64,000 nt of DNA from Cricetomys ansorgei (lineage: Eukaryota; Chordata; Mammalia; Rodentia; Nesomyidae), in the NCBI GenBank assembly GCA_026225945.1, contig JAMJFZ010001815.1:3101501-3165500 (forward strand), written 5' to 3'. The position numbers and the translations under genes were made by a program. The notes under the pieces are model-generated. The model was not told the DNA's origin and did no database searches. It saw only the letters and a program-made list of their open reading frames with translations. Each line of letters begins with the position of its first letter. Positions within the stretch are counted from its first letter, which is position 1. Positions 33,601 through 41,180 of this stretch are shown here, piece by piece.

Positions 33601-36600
33601 GTGAACATCGTGAACGGCGACATCCAGGATTCCACGCGTTCAGACCTGTACGAGTACATCGTTGATTTTCTCACCTACTGCCTGGACCAGGAGCTGGTGT
33701 GGACCCACGCTGACTGGCTGCTGCAGAAAAGCGAGGAGGTGTGTGTGAAGCGGGCTAAAACCCCCTCAGCCTCAGGTGGAAGGATAAAGCTCCTTTGTTC
33801 TCGTCCTGTTCACTCTGTGCCTTTTGTAATGCCTTCCTCTGAGCAAGTAGAAGAGCCACATGCTGCTGCTGCTGTGGCCTCTGCAGAACCCTCTCTCTAT
33901 GGAGGCCTCTTGCACAAATACAGCAGCTTAGCCATCTTGGGCCCCTGGTGCTCTGAAAACACTCCTACAGTTCTTTACTTTCTGGGGAGCAGAAGTCCGC
34001 ATTTTGTGTTCTGGGATGGAGCCAGTGGTTACCCTGCTCAGCCTGGTCTTTTGAGAGGTAGCCCCAGATCTGGGCCACATCAGGTAGACCCCTGTCCACT
34101 TCCATTTCCGTTACTCCTGCTTAGAGGCTGTGGATGTGGAGGTGTGAAGTGTCATAATCATGACCTGGCTCGTCAAGAGGCTGAGACAGGACAATAGTGA
34201 GGAAGCAACTGTTGGCTCCTGGTTCTAGAGCCAGGCAGCATGCTCAGGACAGAGGGACACAGACTGTAATGAGGCCCCACAGGTCATCCCCACAGAGGCA
34301 GCCAGCATAAAGGACCCATTTCCTTGGCTTCTCTTGGAGAGACAAGATCAACCCCTGGTTCAGGGCTGGGCAGACTCCTTTGCTGCTCATCCCACTTCCT
34401 GATCAGACCTACTTGCAGGTCAGAGCCCATATGTTAATCCTTCCATATGTAAACATTTTAAAATTTCACTTATTTATTTGTTTGTATTGTGCATATACAT
34501 GTACACACATGTGCCATACTGTATATATGATGGTAGAGAGTCCGGTTCTTGCCTTCCGCTATGTGTGTCCAAGGGACCGAATTCAAATGTTCAAGCTTCG
34601 CAGCAAGCGCTTTACCTGCTGAGCTAGCTCACTCACCCCTCCTTGCACAGTTTAACTTCCATTCCTCCTTTGCCTCTGTGCACATGACTACAGACAACAC
34701 CCAAACATGTTCCTACGGTGTGGATGTAGTGCCGTTGAAAGGGTTAGGTCCTTGTCACTGAAAGAGTGATCACAGCTAAACACACAGAGGATTCTTGACC
34801 ATCACTTGACCTCTGTTATCTTTTGAATGGCATAGTTCACAGATGGGGTTGACAGACTTTTCCAAGGTCATGTAGGCAGGCAGAGCTGTGACACAAATCT
34901 AGACCTGCAGCTGTGCCATGTTCCTCATGTTGGGGATCACAGGGCATGTGGGTATGTGTGCATGCACATGTGTGGGCATGCAATAGTACTTGCACACGTA
35001 AGTGCGCAGGGGAACCCGACAAGGTGTAATGGCCTCCTTAGTATTTCCTCGGAAGGCAGAATTAGTCCACAGTGCTCTTCATGACAGGCATCGGAAGGCG
35101 GCCCGGAGCTGTTCAGGGTCCACAGGCTCAGGTGGCAGATTAGCTAAGCATAGTAAATAATCTACTAACTAGGCAGTCTGTGATCAGAGAACTGAGAGCC
35201 CACTATGAATTTTCATACTCTCTGGGTTTTCTCGCTTAGTTTTGCAAGGGTCAGTTTCTATTTGGGACAGCCTTAACCATGCTAGTGCCTGCTGCATGGC
35301 TGAAAGCCAGTTACCAGGGACTGCTCCATCCCTTAAAAAGAAATCCTGGCAATGTGTGTAGAGTTTCTAAGTGGCCTCTTTCCCATCTGTGCTATGCCCT
35401 TTGTTTGGCCTTTCTTGGGACTTCCTGCTGGACTGTTTGTCTTTATGTTTTCGAGGTAGGTGCAGCATATGAGAAGCTGTGCCTGGTTAATGCATTGGCA
35501 TTCTGCATGATGATTTTAGCAAACCATGAATGTTAAGTAACCAAAATAAAGAATGAAGAAAACTAAATTGCTGCTCTTCCTGCAGATTGGAGTTCAAGTT
35601 TTCACCAAGAGACCTTTGGACGAGCAGCAGCAGACTGGTTTTAATCCAGATGACATTATTAGTTGCCTTAAAAAATACCCTAAAGCCCTGGTTAAATATC
35701 TGGAACATCTCGTAATCGACAGGAGGCTGCAGGTGAGTACTCCGAGCCTGGACTAAGGTCCGCGGCTGCAATGTCACTAGCAACTTAAGAAAGGGAACCG
35801 GATTGTCAATTTTTGAGCATGCTGTGTCCCCTGGCCACTCAGTCTGTGCCTGTCGCTTATCTGAGGGAATATGAACCTCTGGGAAAGAGACCCCAGGAAG
35901 TAGAGGTAGATATTTTTATCGCCCATCTCACATCCATCCACCTCTCTTTTCTCTTTGTTATTATTCCCAAAGGAAGTGGGAGAAACGACATCATTTATAG
36001 AACACTTAAAGCCTTTGCCTCTCGGAATAAAAAGCAACCCGTTCGTTCATGTGTCCCCACGTGTGTTATCATCTTCTGATCATTATGACAAAGTACCTGA
36101 GACAATTAACTTATGAAGAGCAGGGTTACCCTACAGCCCCAGAGCGTTCAACCTCTGACAGGTTGTCCCATTCTTTTTGGTGAAGCGTCTTAGCAGAAGA
36201 GGGCAGTGCCATGGCCAGAAAGTCAAGGGAGCAGGGCAAGGGGTTGAGGTTCCCACTCCTTCCCAATGGCCCCACCCCTTCTCAGTCACCCCCCCTCCCA
36301 GTAACAACCTCCATTGGGACCAACACATGGGCCTTATGAGACATTTAGCATCCAAATTAGAGCAACATGACCATAACCCCCATCCCCCAGCCCCCTGCGT
36401 TGGAATCCTGGGAGGTTTCCTGTCCCCGGGGGTGTCCTGCCAACTGTGTTTGAGAATCTGCCACAGCCTCTCTCATGTGTCGGGCACATCCCTGATTTCC
36501 CCAGAAAGAAGAGTACCACACCCATCTGGCTGTCCTCTACCTGGAAGAAGTGCTGCGGCAGAGGGTACCCACTGGTGGCAAGGCCATAGAAGCCACTGAG

Positions 36601-39600
36601 ACTCAGGCCAAGCTCCGGAGGCTGCTCCAGAAGTCTGACTTGTACTGTGTCCACTTCCTCAAAGGTGGGGATAAGCTTTGCATCTCAGTGAGAGACCTCT
36701 ATGGGGCTAGAGCAAGGAGCCATTGTCCTAAGCACAACATTTGGGTCCCATAGGGTGCTTCCTTGAGCCTCCTTTCTCAGAGCCGTGCTAAGTTTTGGAT
36801 TGAGCTTTAACATACCATGATTTGGGTCCTTCTAATGACTTCAGTATCCCTGGGGGTATCACCTGTCCCCTCAAGGATGACCACACCTGAGACGCTCAAG
36901 TCCCTTAAGGGAAATGTCATAGTCAGAGCATAGAACTGTGTAGCATCTCCTTACCTTTGTACTTCTGTCTGTGCCTTAAATACAGCAGCCTATTAGTAAT
37001 TGTGTGCTGACGTTCCACTGTGAGGAGAATGGCGATGTGTGTGTGCCGTTGCATCTGTGCCTGTTGCTGTACTCCACACAGGCTGTACAGCCAGCTCTTT
37101 ACCCCCAGGCTGGTAATACCTGCCTCAGGCATCAGGCCTGAGGAGCAGCCCATGGTGGCCAAGCTTCAAATACCAGGGCCTATCATTTAGTATTAACTTT
37201 GGCCCTGAATGAAGAGTTCTCCTTGGAATATCCCACTGCAGCGGGAAAGATCTTGTGTTGTTCCAATTTCACAGCCAAAGGGGAAGCAAAGTAACTTTGG
37301 CAGTAAGACTCAGCCCATCAGTCCACTAAGGGAAAGCCTTGATCAGAACCGATGCTGCCGTGGGCTGTGCCATTTTCCAGAAGCCCAATTTCAGGGGAAA
37401 CAAAAAACAAAGTTTTGATTTCTGTTCCAGAAACTCATTGGATCATACAGAGGAGATTGTGTTTTTAATACCTGAACCCATGCTCCTTTCAGTGAAGCAC
37501 ATTTTAAATTAGAATGAAGGAATTGAGCATAGCTTTTTGATAAAGTGGGTATTTGAATTTTATCCATGGGTTCTGCATCTCTAGATTCAACCAACTGTGA
37601 ATCGAAAATACCTCTGCCTAAATATCAGCCACATGTAGACTGTATTAGGTGTCCTACTACAGTGGTGATTTCAAGTTTATAGTGTTAGTTTCTTGGAGAC
37701 ACTGCAGAGGATTTGGGTGTTGACTCCAGGCTCCCTGAAGACACAGAGGAATAGTTCTTCCCCTGTGTGTTGGTCATAATGTTCCAACCGGGGAGGACGG
37801 AATGATGGTGACTGCAGAGCGGGAGACAGAGCTCCAGGGATGCTCTGGGCTTTCTGAGACCAGAGTCCCCTGAACTTTATCAGTGGGGTCTGCCTTTGTT
37901 TTCTCTGTGACTCTGAGTCACCAGAGGAAAATCCAAGGAGCCACCTCCCTCAATCACCTAGGTGGCAGTGTTTACCAGTGTCTAGGTAGCTAGATAGGCT
38001 GCTCTTGCTGAGGCTGCAGGAACATGCAGGGGAGCTCAGCCAGCCAGTCCAGTCTGTTACTGAGTACCAATTTTGTCTGACAGAGAAGATCCAGGGTGCT
38101 GGGCTGCCCATGGAAAGTGCCATCCTCCATGGGAAGCTGGGCGAGCACGAGAAGGCCCTGCATATCCTGGTGCATGAGATGGGGGACTTCTCCGCAGCTG
38201 AGGACTACTGCCTGTGGGGCTCCGAGGGTCAGGACGCACACTGCCGTCAGCGCCTTTTCCACACCCTGCTCGCCATGTACCTCCGTGCAGGCCCCTCTGC
38301 CCACGAGCTGACTGTGGCTGCTGTGGACTTGCTGAACCATCACGCCAGGGAATTTGATGCCACCCAGGTCCTCCAGCTGCTGCCTGACACCTGGTCAGTG
38401 CAGCTTCTCTGCCCGTTCCTCACAGGGGCTATGAGGGACAGCATCCATGCCAGGAGGACCACACAGGTGGCTCTTGGCCTGGCCAAATCAGAAAACCTGA
38501 TTTACACGTACGATAAGGTGAGTGCCTGTGGCCTTGATGCTAGCTTGCTTCTCTGCCAGTCCATGTTGCACGGGAAATGCGTTTTTACCTACGAGAAAAA
38601 AAGAATCTTATCAGTTTTCACTTTCTCTCTGCAAATACTGAGTGTTCCCACAAGACACAGAGGTCTGTGTGGGCAGAGGCAGAGGCCAGGTTGGCAGACA
38701 TCAGTGAGGTGCTTTCCATTTGGACACTGATAACCATGAGTGTGTAGAGGCTGGATGTGGTCACTCCCTGTGATCCCAGCACTTGGGAGGGTAGGGCAGG
38801 AAAATGGTCAGGAACTCAAGGTCAGCCTGGGATGAACAAGTCCCTGGACAGTCTGGACCTCCTTGTGAGAGACCCTGTCTCAAGCAGGCGTGTAGAGGAG
38901 GCCGAGGGGAGGTGAGTAGTGTCTGTACACTGGCGCTTCCCGGACAAATGGGCACTCGGTAGCATTGTGCACGGTGTCTATTGGTGTTGTCTCCATTGCA
39001 CAGAAGAGAAAACTGAGGCTTGTGACTGTCACATGGCAGAGCCCAAAAGTACCTCCCAGGCCAGTTCAGAAACCCACATTGTCTTTCCCAAGGTGAATTC
39101 CATTTCTGGGCACTGCACATGGCTGTCTAGAAGCACAGGAATCACATTCTTCTCCCACACATAAGACTTCTTAAGATCCTGTGGCCTGAGACACAGTCTC
39201 ACCCTTGACGCCTGTCCTTCCATTTCCTTGCTGCGTCCCAGCTCATAGTCTGGCTTCAGCTGCCTGGCCACATAACATGTTGTCTTGCTCTTACCCTTGG
39301 GCACACGCTGACCCCACTACCTGGAGCATTTTACCCTTTTCTCTGTGAACACCCAACTAGCATTCCGCCCGCCTATGTCCCCTATGTATGCTGCATTAGC
39401 AACTTCCTCTCTCACTTTTAGACTCTGAGGTCAGAGGGCTTTATTTATGGTTCCCTAGTGGCAGCCCTGGCACACTGTAGGGCTGCATGTTGAGGGTACT
39501 AGTTCGTGCAGGAGAATCCCTGAGTTGCTGCTTGCTTCTGTCAATGGACCACCTTTCCCAGACCAAAGGAGAAATTGTACAGAGAAACTTTAACTTAGGT

Positions 39601-40452
39601 AACTCAAGTCTTGCTTATCAGACTAGAGCCAATAGTGACAGCTGTTTCTTACTGACTTCCAAAAGATGAAATTGTGATATTGGTAATGTCTCCCTGATTA
39701 GCTGAGTGATTGTGACCAAATCCATGATTTGGACATTACTTTTTATTTGTAGGTGAGGGTCTCACTTGATGCCATTCAGCTCTGAGAGCTATGACTTTGT
39801 GAAACTCTGGGGTTAAAACAGTCAGTGCCTTGAGAATACTGAAGGGAAGAACTTGGGTAGAAATTCCAGACACGTGATGGCTACTTTAAGAGAAGTAACT
39901 CCTGGGCTGGAGAGATGGCTCAGACATTAAGAGTGTTTACTGCTGTTGCAGAGGACCTGGGTTTAGTTCCTAGCATCCACATGGTGGCTCACAGCTCCAG
40001 TTCCAGGGATCTGGTGACCTTTTCTGGCTTCTGCAGGCATATGGTGCACATAAACTCACTCAGGCACACACATGTACACATACAAAAGAATAAACCTTCA
40101 AAAATAGAAGGAAAGCAACTCTGCGGCTTTGTCTGTCCTCTCACTAAGAATGGTCCTATTTATTCCCGTTTCTCATGCCCTGTGTCATGAAGTTGGTGTG
40201 GAGCAGTCCTGTGGGCGATCAGAGCCCGCAGCCGACTGACTCAGCAGCCTCTCCACTCTTGTTTTCCGTTTGCAGATGAAGCTGAAGGGAAGCGCAGTCC
40301 GACTCTCAGACAAAAAGCTCTGCCAGCTCTGCCAGAACCCTTTTGGTGAACCTGTGTTTGTCAGATACCCAAATGGAGGGCTCGTGCACACCCACTGTGC
40401 TGCCAACAGACACACGACCCCCAGCTCACCCAGCCCCGGCACTCGGACTTGA
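17131..40452 (+). CDS. TGFBRAP1: TGFBRAP1, TGF-beta receptor-associated protein 1 (Vps3 homologue, CORVET subunit), spliced
   Basis: Eleven exon segments join to an open frame of 860 codons plus stop: 17131-17818, 21288-21482, 23714-23868, 27033-27115, 28747-29088, 31020-31077, 33595-33738, 35586-35732, 36505-36664, 38084-38517, 40276-40452. All introns are GT-AG, the phases fit, and the protein is nearly collinear with human TGFBRAP1 (also 860 residues). Family knowledge: an N-terminal CNH (citron homology) domain at roughly residues 24-297, a clathrin-heavy-chain-type repeat region near 565-730, and a C-terminal Vps39-type zinc module. The last is visible as C818-x2-C821 and H840-x-H842-C843. 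The protein is the metazoan counterpart of yeast Vps3, a CORVET subunit that tethers Rab5-positive early endosomes. It also binds TGF-beta/activin receptors and SMAD4. No stop or frameshift is seen, so the copy looks functional. The start is the first of two adjacent ATGs, as in human. Confidence 0.97.
18370..18545 (+). repeat. L1M 3' end fragment
   Basis: 'aacccccaccacttcgtggcaaccactaaacttgtattgtcttcatagttggcc' followed by 'agttagaatcatatgatatggagcctc ... gggctcttccatgtctgttcatgg' follows the 3' region of ancient L1M elements (ccccctggcaaccactaatctactttctgtct...tggaatcatacaatatg...ttcatccatgttg). Confidence 0.6.
18675..18712. repeat. (CA)n microsatellite
   Basis: About 19 CA units directly after an alternating tatatatg/catatata stretch (18630-18674). 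The whole block is purine-pyrimidine alternating DNA. Confidence 0.95.
20097..20266 (+). repeat. B1 SINE with exact 14-bp target-site duplication
   Basis: A full B1 (ccaggctgtggctacgcacgcttttaatcccagcactcaggaagcagaggcaggg ... gtctcaaaaaaataaataaa). It is bracketed by aagagtcttagtct at 20083-20096 and again at 20267-20280. The intact duplication and low divergence mark one of the younger insertions here. Confidence 0.95.
21288..21482 (+). CDS. TGFBRAP1: TGFBRAP1 coding exon 2 (residues 230-294)
   Basis: Acceptor tttttctag and donor GTGCCT. It encodes [20 protein letters not shown] through [10 protein letters not shown], finishing the CNH propeller. 195 bases, phase 1 in and phase 1 out. Confidence 0.96.
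21600..21765 (+). repeat. B2-family SINE
   Basis: 'ctggagttagtggctaagcgtacttgctgctctttcagaggaccaaggtttggttctcagtaccc' followed by 'accacacacacatgcatgtgtgcac' and 'caaatctttaacaaag' gives head, body and tail of a B2/B3 element. Confidence 0.8.
22517..22862 (+). repeat. MER2-like DNA transposon, near full length
   Basis: It begins 'attccttggtgtacgcatgg' and carries the diagnostic middle 'ggctttaaatcatctctagattacttatgctacttagagcaatgcaggtgctatttaaatagttgtcac ... tgttgtttagagaacaatgacaa'. It ends 'gtgggttgaacccacagatttaaaaaccgtggac'. This matches MER2 along about 345 bp. Confidence 0.85.
23714..23868 (+). CDS. TGFBRAP1: TGFBRAP1 coding exon 3 (residues 295-346)
   Basis: Acceptor ttcccccag, donor GTTGGT. 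It encodes [20 protein letters not shown] to NIPKEKFQ, the end of the CNH domain and the start of the helical region. 155 bases, phase 1 in and phase 0 out. Confidence 0.96.
24655..24832 (+). repeat. B1 fragment followed by ID-like SINE
   Basis: 'acctggaggtgtagacctgtaaagccagctacatagagg ... gagtgagttcaagaccagcctggg ... aaccctgtctcaaag' is a B1 tail. 'acttgccagcttgggtgaggctttaggttcaatctccatggctacaaaaa' then matches the 3' part of an ID element. Confidence 0.6.
26495..26620 (+). repeat. (TG)n joined to an ID SINE fragment
   Basis: (TG)n with a few substitutions at about 26500-26552 leads into 'cagctcagtagaacacttgcctgcatgcatgaggctctgggctccaccctcaagcacc', the ID SINE core. Confidence 0.7.
26650..26872 (-). 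repeat. MER2-like fragment, reverse
   Basis: 'ttggacattattccctaaaccacatagtataagaactgtttatattgga ... attacaggtaatctagtcatgacttaaagcatgtagggtgatgtgcatag ... ttgagtacaggttggtatctg' is the reverse complement of the MER2 consensus in order. Confidence 0.75.
27033..27115 (+). CDS. TGFBRAP1: TGFBRAP1 coding exon 4 (residues 347-373)
   Basis: Acceptor tttctttacag, donor GTAATT. It encodes [27 protein letters not shown], plus two bases of Arg374. 83 bases, phase 0 in and phase 2 out. Confidence 0.96.
27116..28746 (+). other. TGFBRAP1: TGFBRAP1 intron 5, no repeat recognised
   Basis: 1.6 kb without a SINE or coding exon that I can identify. The short open frames here have no family resemblance. Confidence 0.75.
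28747..29088 (+). CDS. TGFBRAP1: TGFBRAP1 coding exon 5 (residues 374-487)
   Basis: Acceptor ctgtaattgcag, donor GTGAGT. After completing Arg374 it encodes [20 protein letters not shown] through [10 protein letters not shown], part of the alpha-solenoid. 342 bases, phase 2 in and out. Human has SGQ where this has SSQ. Confidence 0.96.
29598..29778 (-). repeat. B2/B3-family SINE
   Basis: 'aaaaaagattttattttcatttctgtatatgaatatgtcactgtgtggg ... cacaggtgcccacgaaagccaaaagagagtgttgcatcccctggaactggagg ... ggttgctgggaactgaacttggg' is a reverse B2/B3 truncated before its tRNA-like head. Confidence 0.8.
30055..30239. mobile_element. URR1-like hAT-Charlie element with exact 8-bp TSD
   Basis: 185 bp bounded by the inverted ends CAGTGG (30055-30060) and CCACTG (30234-30239). 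It contains 'aataactttatggttggggtcaccacaacacgaggaaccgtattaaagggttacagcattaggaaggttgagaacc', the hallmark of rodent URR1. The 8-bp duplication ccctaaaa sits at 30047-30054 and 30240-30247, as expected for hAT transposition. Too short to encode transposase. Confidence 0.92.
30272..30650 (+). repeat. RSINE1/B4-type composite SINE with long CA tail
   Basis: The head 'aggctggggagaagactcagtggataaagcatttgctatataagcaagcataaggacagag' and a middle with a 15-bp unit (agtaaacacactcc) repeated at about 30418-30452 run into a C/CA-rich tail at 30520-30645. The frames through the CA tail are not genes. Confidence 0.7.
31020..31077 (+). CDS. TGFBRAP1: TGFBRAP1 coding exon 6 (residues 488-507)
   Basis: Acceptor ctcttccag, donor GTGAGT. 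It encodes (K)[19 protein letters not shown]. 58 bases, phase 2 in and phase 0 out. Confidence 0.96.
31095..31285 (+). repeat. B3-type SINE
   Basis: 'gccagcatggtgactcggtaggtcaaagtgcctgttgtgcagcttgataccctgagtttgagcc' and the following 'aacttctggaagttgttctcagaccttcaccctccacatgtg' give the B3 order (gagatggctcagcgggtaaaggc...cctgagttcgatcc...aagttgtcctctgacctccacacgtgtg). Confidence 0.7.
31589..31800 (+). repeat. B2-family SINE
   Basis: 'gggggcccagagagatggctcagttgctaagggccgttgcc' with 'ctcttctggagtcaattccagcacccatgttggatggctcacaacc' and an A-rich end 'cataaatatatatttaaaaa'. Clear B2. Confidence 0.9.
31820..32006 (-). repeat. B1 SINE with 11-bp target-site duplication
   Basis: The T-rich tail, then 'ggtttttcgagacagggtttctctgttgtaactctggctgtcctggaact ... 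agtgctgggattaaaggcgtgtgcctttaaccaccgcc', is a well kept reverse B1. Flanking copies of taactgtacac lie at 31809-31819 and 32007-32017. Confidence 0.93.
32995..33400 (+). repeat. Old Tigger-like DNA transposon fragment
   Basis: 'gcatctcaatcagttttaattgggg ... ttttggattgcagattattttagatttcatagtattt' leads into 'aaaatgaggtgtcttagacataagacctaagcctaaagtaaatttcac'. It has the same texture as the interrupted element in intron 6 and is probably the same family with more interior preserved. Confidence 0.45.
33595..33738 (+). CDS. TGFBRAP1: TGFBRAP1 coding exon 7 (residues 508-555)
   Basis: Acceptor ttcctctcag. It encodes [20 protein letters not shown] through DWLLQKSEE. 144 bases, phase 0 both sides. 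The donor is GTGTGT, weaker than the other ten; choosing it is forced by the next exon starting with IGVQVF and by human collinearity (SEEVGVQVF). Confidence 0.94.
34455..34640 (-). repeat. B3-type SINE
   Basis: From 'tttcacttatttatttgtttgtattgtgcatatacatg' to 'accgaattcaaatgttcaagcttcgcagcaagcgctttacctgctgagctagctcactc' it reads as a reverse B3. Confidence 0.75.
34835..34908 (-). repeat. MIR fragment
   Basis: 'agttcacagatggggttgacagacttttccaaggtcatgtaggcaggcagagctgtgacacaaatctagacc' is a reverse MIR core. Confidence 0.6.
35586..35732 (+). CDS. TGFBRAP1: TGFBRAP1 coding exon 8 (residues 556-604)
   Basis: Acceptor ctcttcctgcag, donor GTGAGT. It encodes [20 protein letters not shown] through [11 protein letters not shown], near the start of the clathrin-repeat region. 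147 bases, phase 0 both sides. Confidence 0.96.
35733..36504 (+). other. TGFBRAP1: TGFBRAP1 intron 9 with a rodent dispersed repeat
   Basis: 0.77 kb. From about 36068 to 36370, 'tgatcattatgacaaagtacctgagacaattaacttatgaagagcagg ... gggaccaacacatgggccttatgagacatttagcatccaaattagagcaac' follows a common dispersed repeat (tgacaaaatacctgagacaatcaactta...). I know the sequence type but not its family name. Confidence 0.7.
36505..36664 (+). CDS. TGFBRAP1: TGFBRAP1 coding exon 9 (residues 605-657)
   Basis: Acceptor gatttccccag, donor GTGGGG. It encodes [20 protein letters not shown] through [11 protein letters not shown], plus one base of Glu658. 160 bases, phase 0 in and phase 1 out. Confidence 0.95.
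36665..38083 (+). other. TGFBRAP1: TGFBRAP1 intron 10
   Basis: 1.4 kb. A reverse MER2-like fragment lies at 37535-37670. The rest shows nothing I recognise. Confidence 0.85.
37535..37670 (-). repeat. MER2-like fragment, reverse
   Basis: 'ttatccatgggttctgcatctctagattcaaccaactgtgaatcgaaaatac' matches the terminal part of MER2 (..tgggttccgcatccgcggattcaaccaactgcggatcgaaaatat). Only the end remains. Confidence 0.65.
38084..38517 (+). CDS. TGFBRAP1: TGFBRAP1 coding exon 10 (residues 658-802)
   Basis: Acceptor ttttgtctgacag, donor GTGAGT. It encodes [20 protein letters not shown] through [10 protein letters not shown], including the bulk of the clathrin-type repeat. 434 bases, phase 1 in and phase 0 out. 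The reading frame also runs back into the intron, but the acceptor and human homology set the start here. Confidence 0.96.
38745..38890 (+). repeat. B1-related SINE
   Basis: 'gaggctggatgtggtcactccctgtgatcccagcacttgggagggtagggcagg ... gtcagcctggg ... gagaccctgtctcaag' is a diverged B1. Confidence 0.75.
38985..39092 (-). repeat. MIR fragment
   Basis: 'ttgtctccattgcacagaagagaaaactgaggcttgtgactgtcacatggcagagccc' is the reverse MIR core (tctccattt.acagatgaggaaactgaggc...). Confidence 0.65.
39902..40110 (+). repeat. B2-family SINE
   Basis: 'gggctggagagatggctcagacattaagagtgtttactgctgttgcagaggacctgggtttagttcctagcatccacatggtggctcaca' through 'aataaaccttcaaaaa'. It is complete and lies about 165 bp before the acceptor of the last exon. 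Confidence 0.93.
40276..40452 (+). CDS. TGFBRAP1: TGFBRAP1 last coding exon (residues 803-860, stop TGA)
   Basis: Acceptor ttttccgtttgcag. It encodes the zinc module (C818, C821, H840, H842, C843) and a Ser/Pro-rich tail ending PSPGTRT, like human. The stop TGA is at 40450-40452. Confidence 0.97.
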   Translation: MKLKGSAVRLSDKKLCQLCQNPFGEPVFVRYPNGGLVHTHCAANRHTTPSSPSPGTRT

Positions 40453-41002
40453 AAAGCATGGTTCCAGGCTGCTAAGGGGATTCTGAGTTCTTTTCCAAAC
40501 CTGCTTTGTGCCAGCCAGAACAAAGGAAAGGCGTGTGGGTGCCAGGGAAATGCCATCCCCAGGAAACAAGGGCACTTCACTGCTGATTGTTCTTTATGTG
40601 AATGTAAATGGAAAAGGCCTGAAGCCCCAGGAATAGTGACAGGCCGGAGTCTACCTGTCCTGGAGATTGCAGTCATCCAAAGCACAAGGCCAACTCTGAA
40701 AAGCAGGCAGTGTAGCCTGGGCGATCCAGACACAGGTGGGGCCTGGCAGTGCGGCCTGACTCAGGCAGGTGTCCAGGGTACAGAGTCCTGAGGTGGACAG
40801 CTCACCTTTTGAGGAGGTGCGCTCCTCACGTAGGCTCTGCATCTGCCCCCACAGTGGACATAATTTCTCTTCTTCCCACCCAGCTGTCAACCTCTGTAAC
40901 CGTTCACCTTGTTTACTTAAGCACTCACTTGGTGTAAAGGCCGATGCTCCTGCCTCGCACACAGAGGTCTACTTAGAAACAGGAAAAGCTTGAAGCAGGC
41001 AG

Positions 41003-41119
41003 GATGGTGAGATGATTCAGTGGGCGAAGATGCTTGCCACCAAACCTGGCAACCCGAATGCAATTCTGAGGACTCACACACTCTATAGCGCGCGCACACA
41101 CACACATACACACACACAC

Positions 41120-41154
<35 letters not shown>

Positions 41155-41180
41155 TACACACACACACACACACACACATA
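41003..41180 (+). repeat. B3-like SINE head with (CA)n tail, in 3' UTR
   Basis: 'aggatggtgagatgattcagtgggcgaagatgcttgccaccaaacctggcaacccgaatgc' is a B3/B4-type head. It is cut off after 'ggactcacacactctatagcg' and continues as CA/TA-CA repeats to 41180. Confidence 0.75.

Larger units (their letters stand above)
33739..35585 (+). other. TGFBRAP1: TGFBRAP1 intron 8
   Basis: 1.8 kb. It contains a reverse B3 at 34455-34640 and a reverse MIR at 34835-34905. The exon 7 frame stays open for about 150 codons into the intron, but nothing there resembles the family. Confidence 0.85.
38518..40275 (+). other. TGFBRAP1: TGFBRAP1 intron 11
   Basis: 1.76 kb with a B1 at 38745, a reverse MIR at 38985 and a B2 at 39902. 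I recognise nothing in 39100-39900. Confidence 0.85.

Noticed and set aside
33739..34197. Open frame continuing past TGFBRAP1 coding exon 7
   Set aside because: Homology stops exactly at SEE and resumes at 35586. The intronic part looks like noncoding DNA.
38005..38083. Upstream part of the frame containing TGFBRAP1 coding exon 10
   Set aside because: Homology begins at 38084 after a pyrimidine-rich acceptor; the 26 codons before it are intronic.
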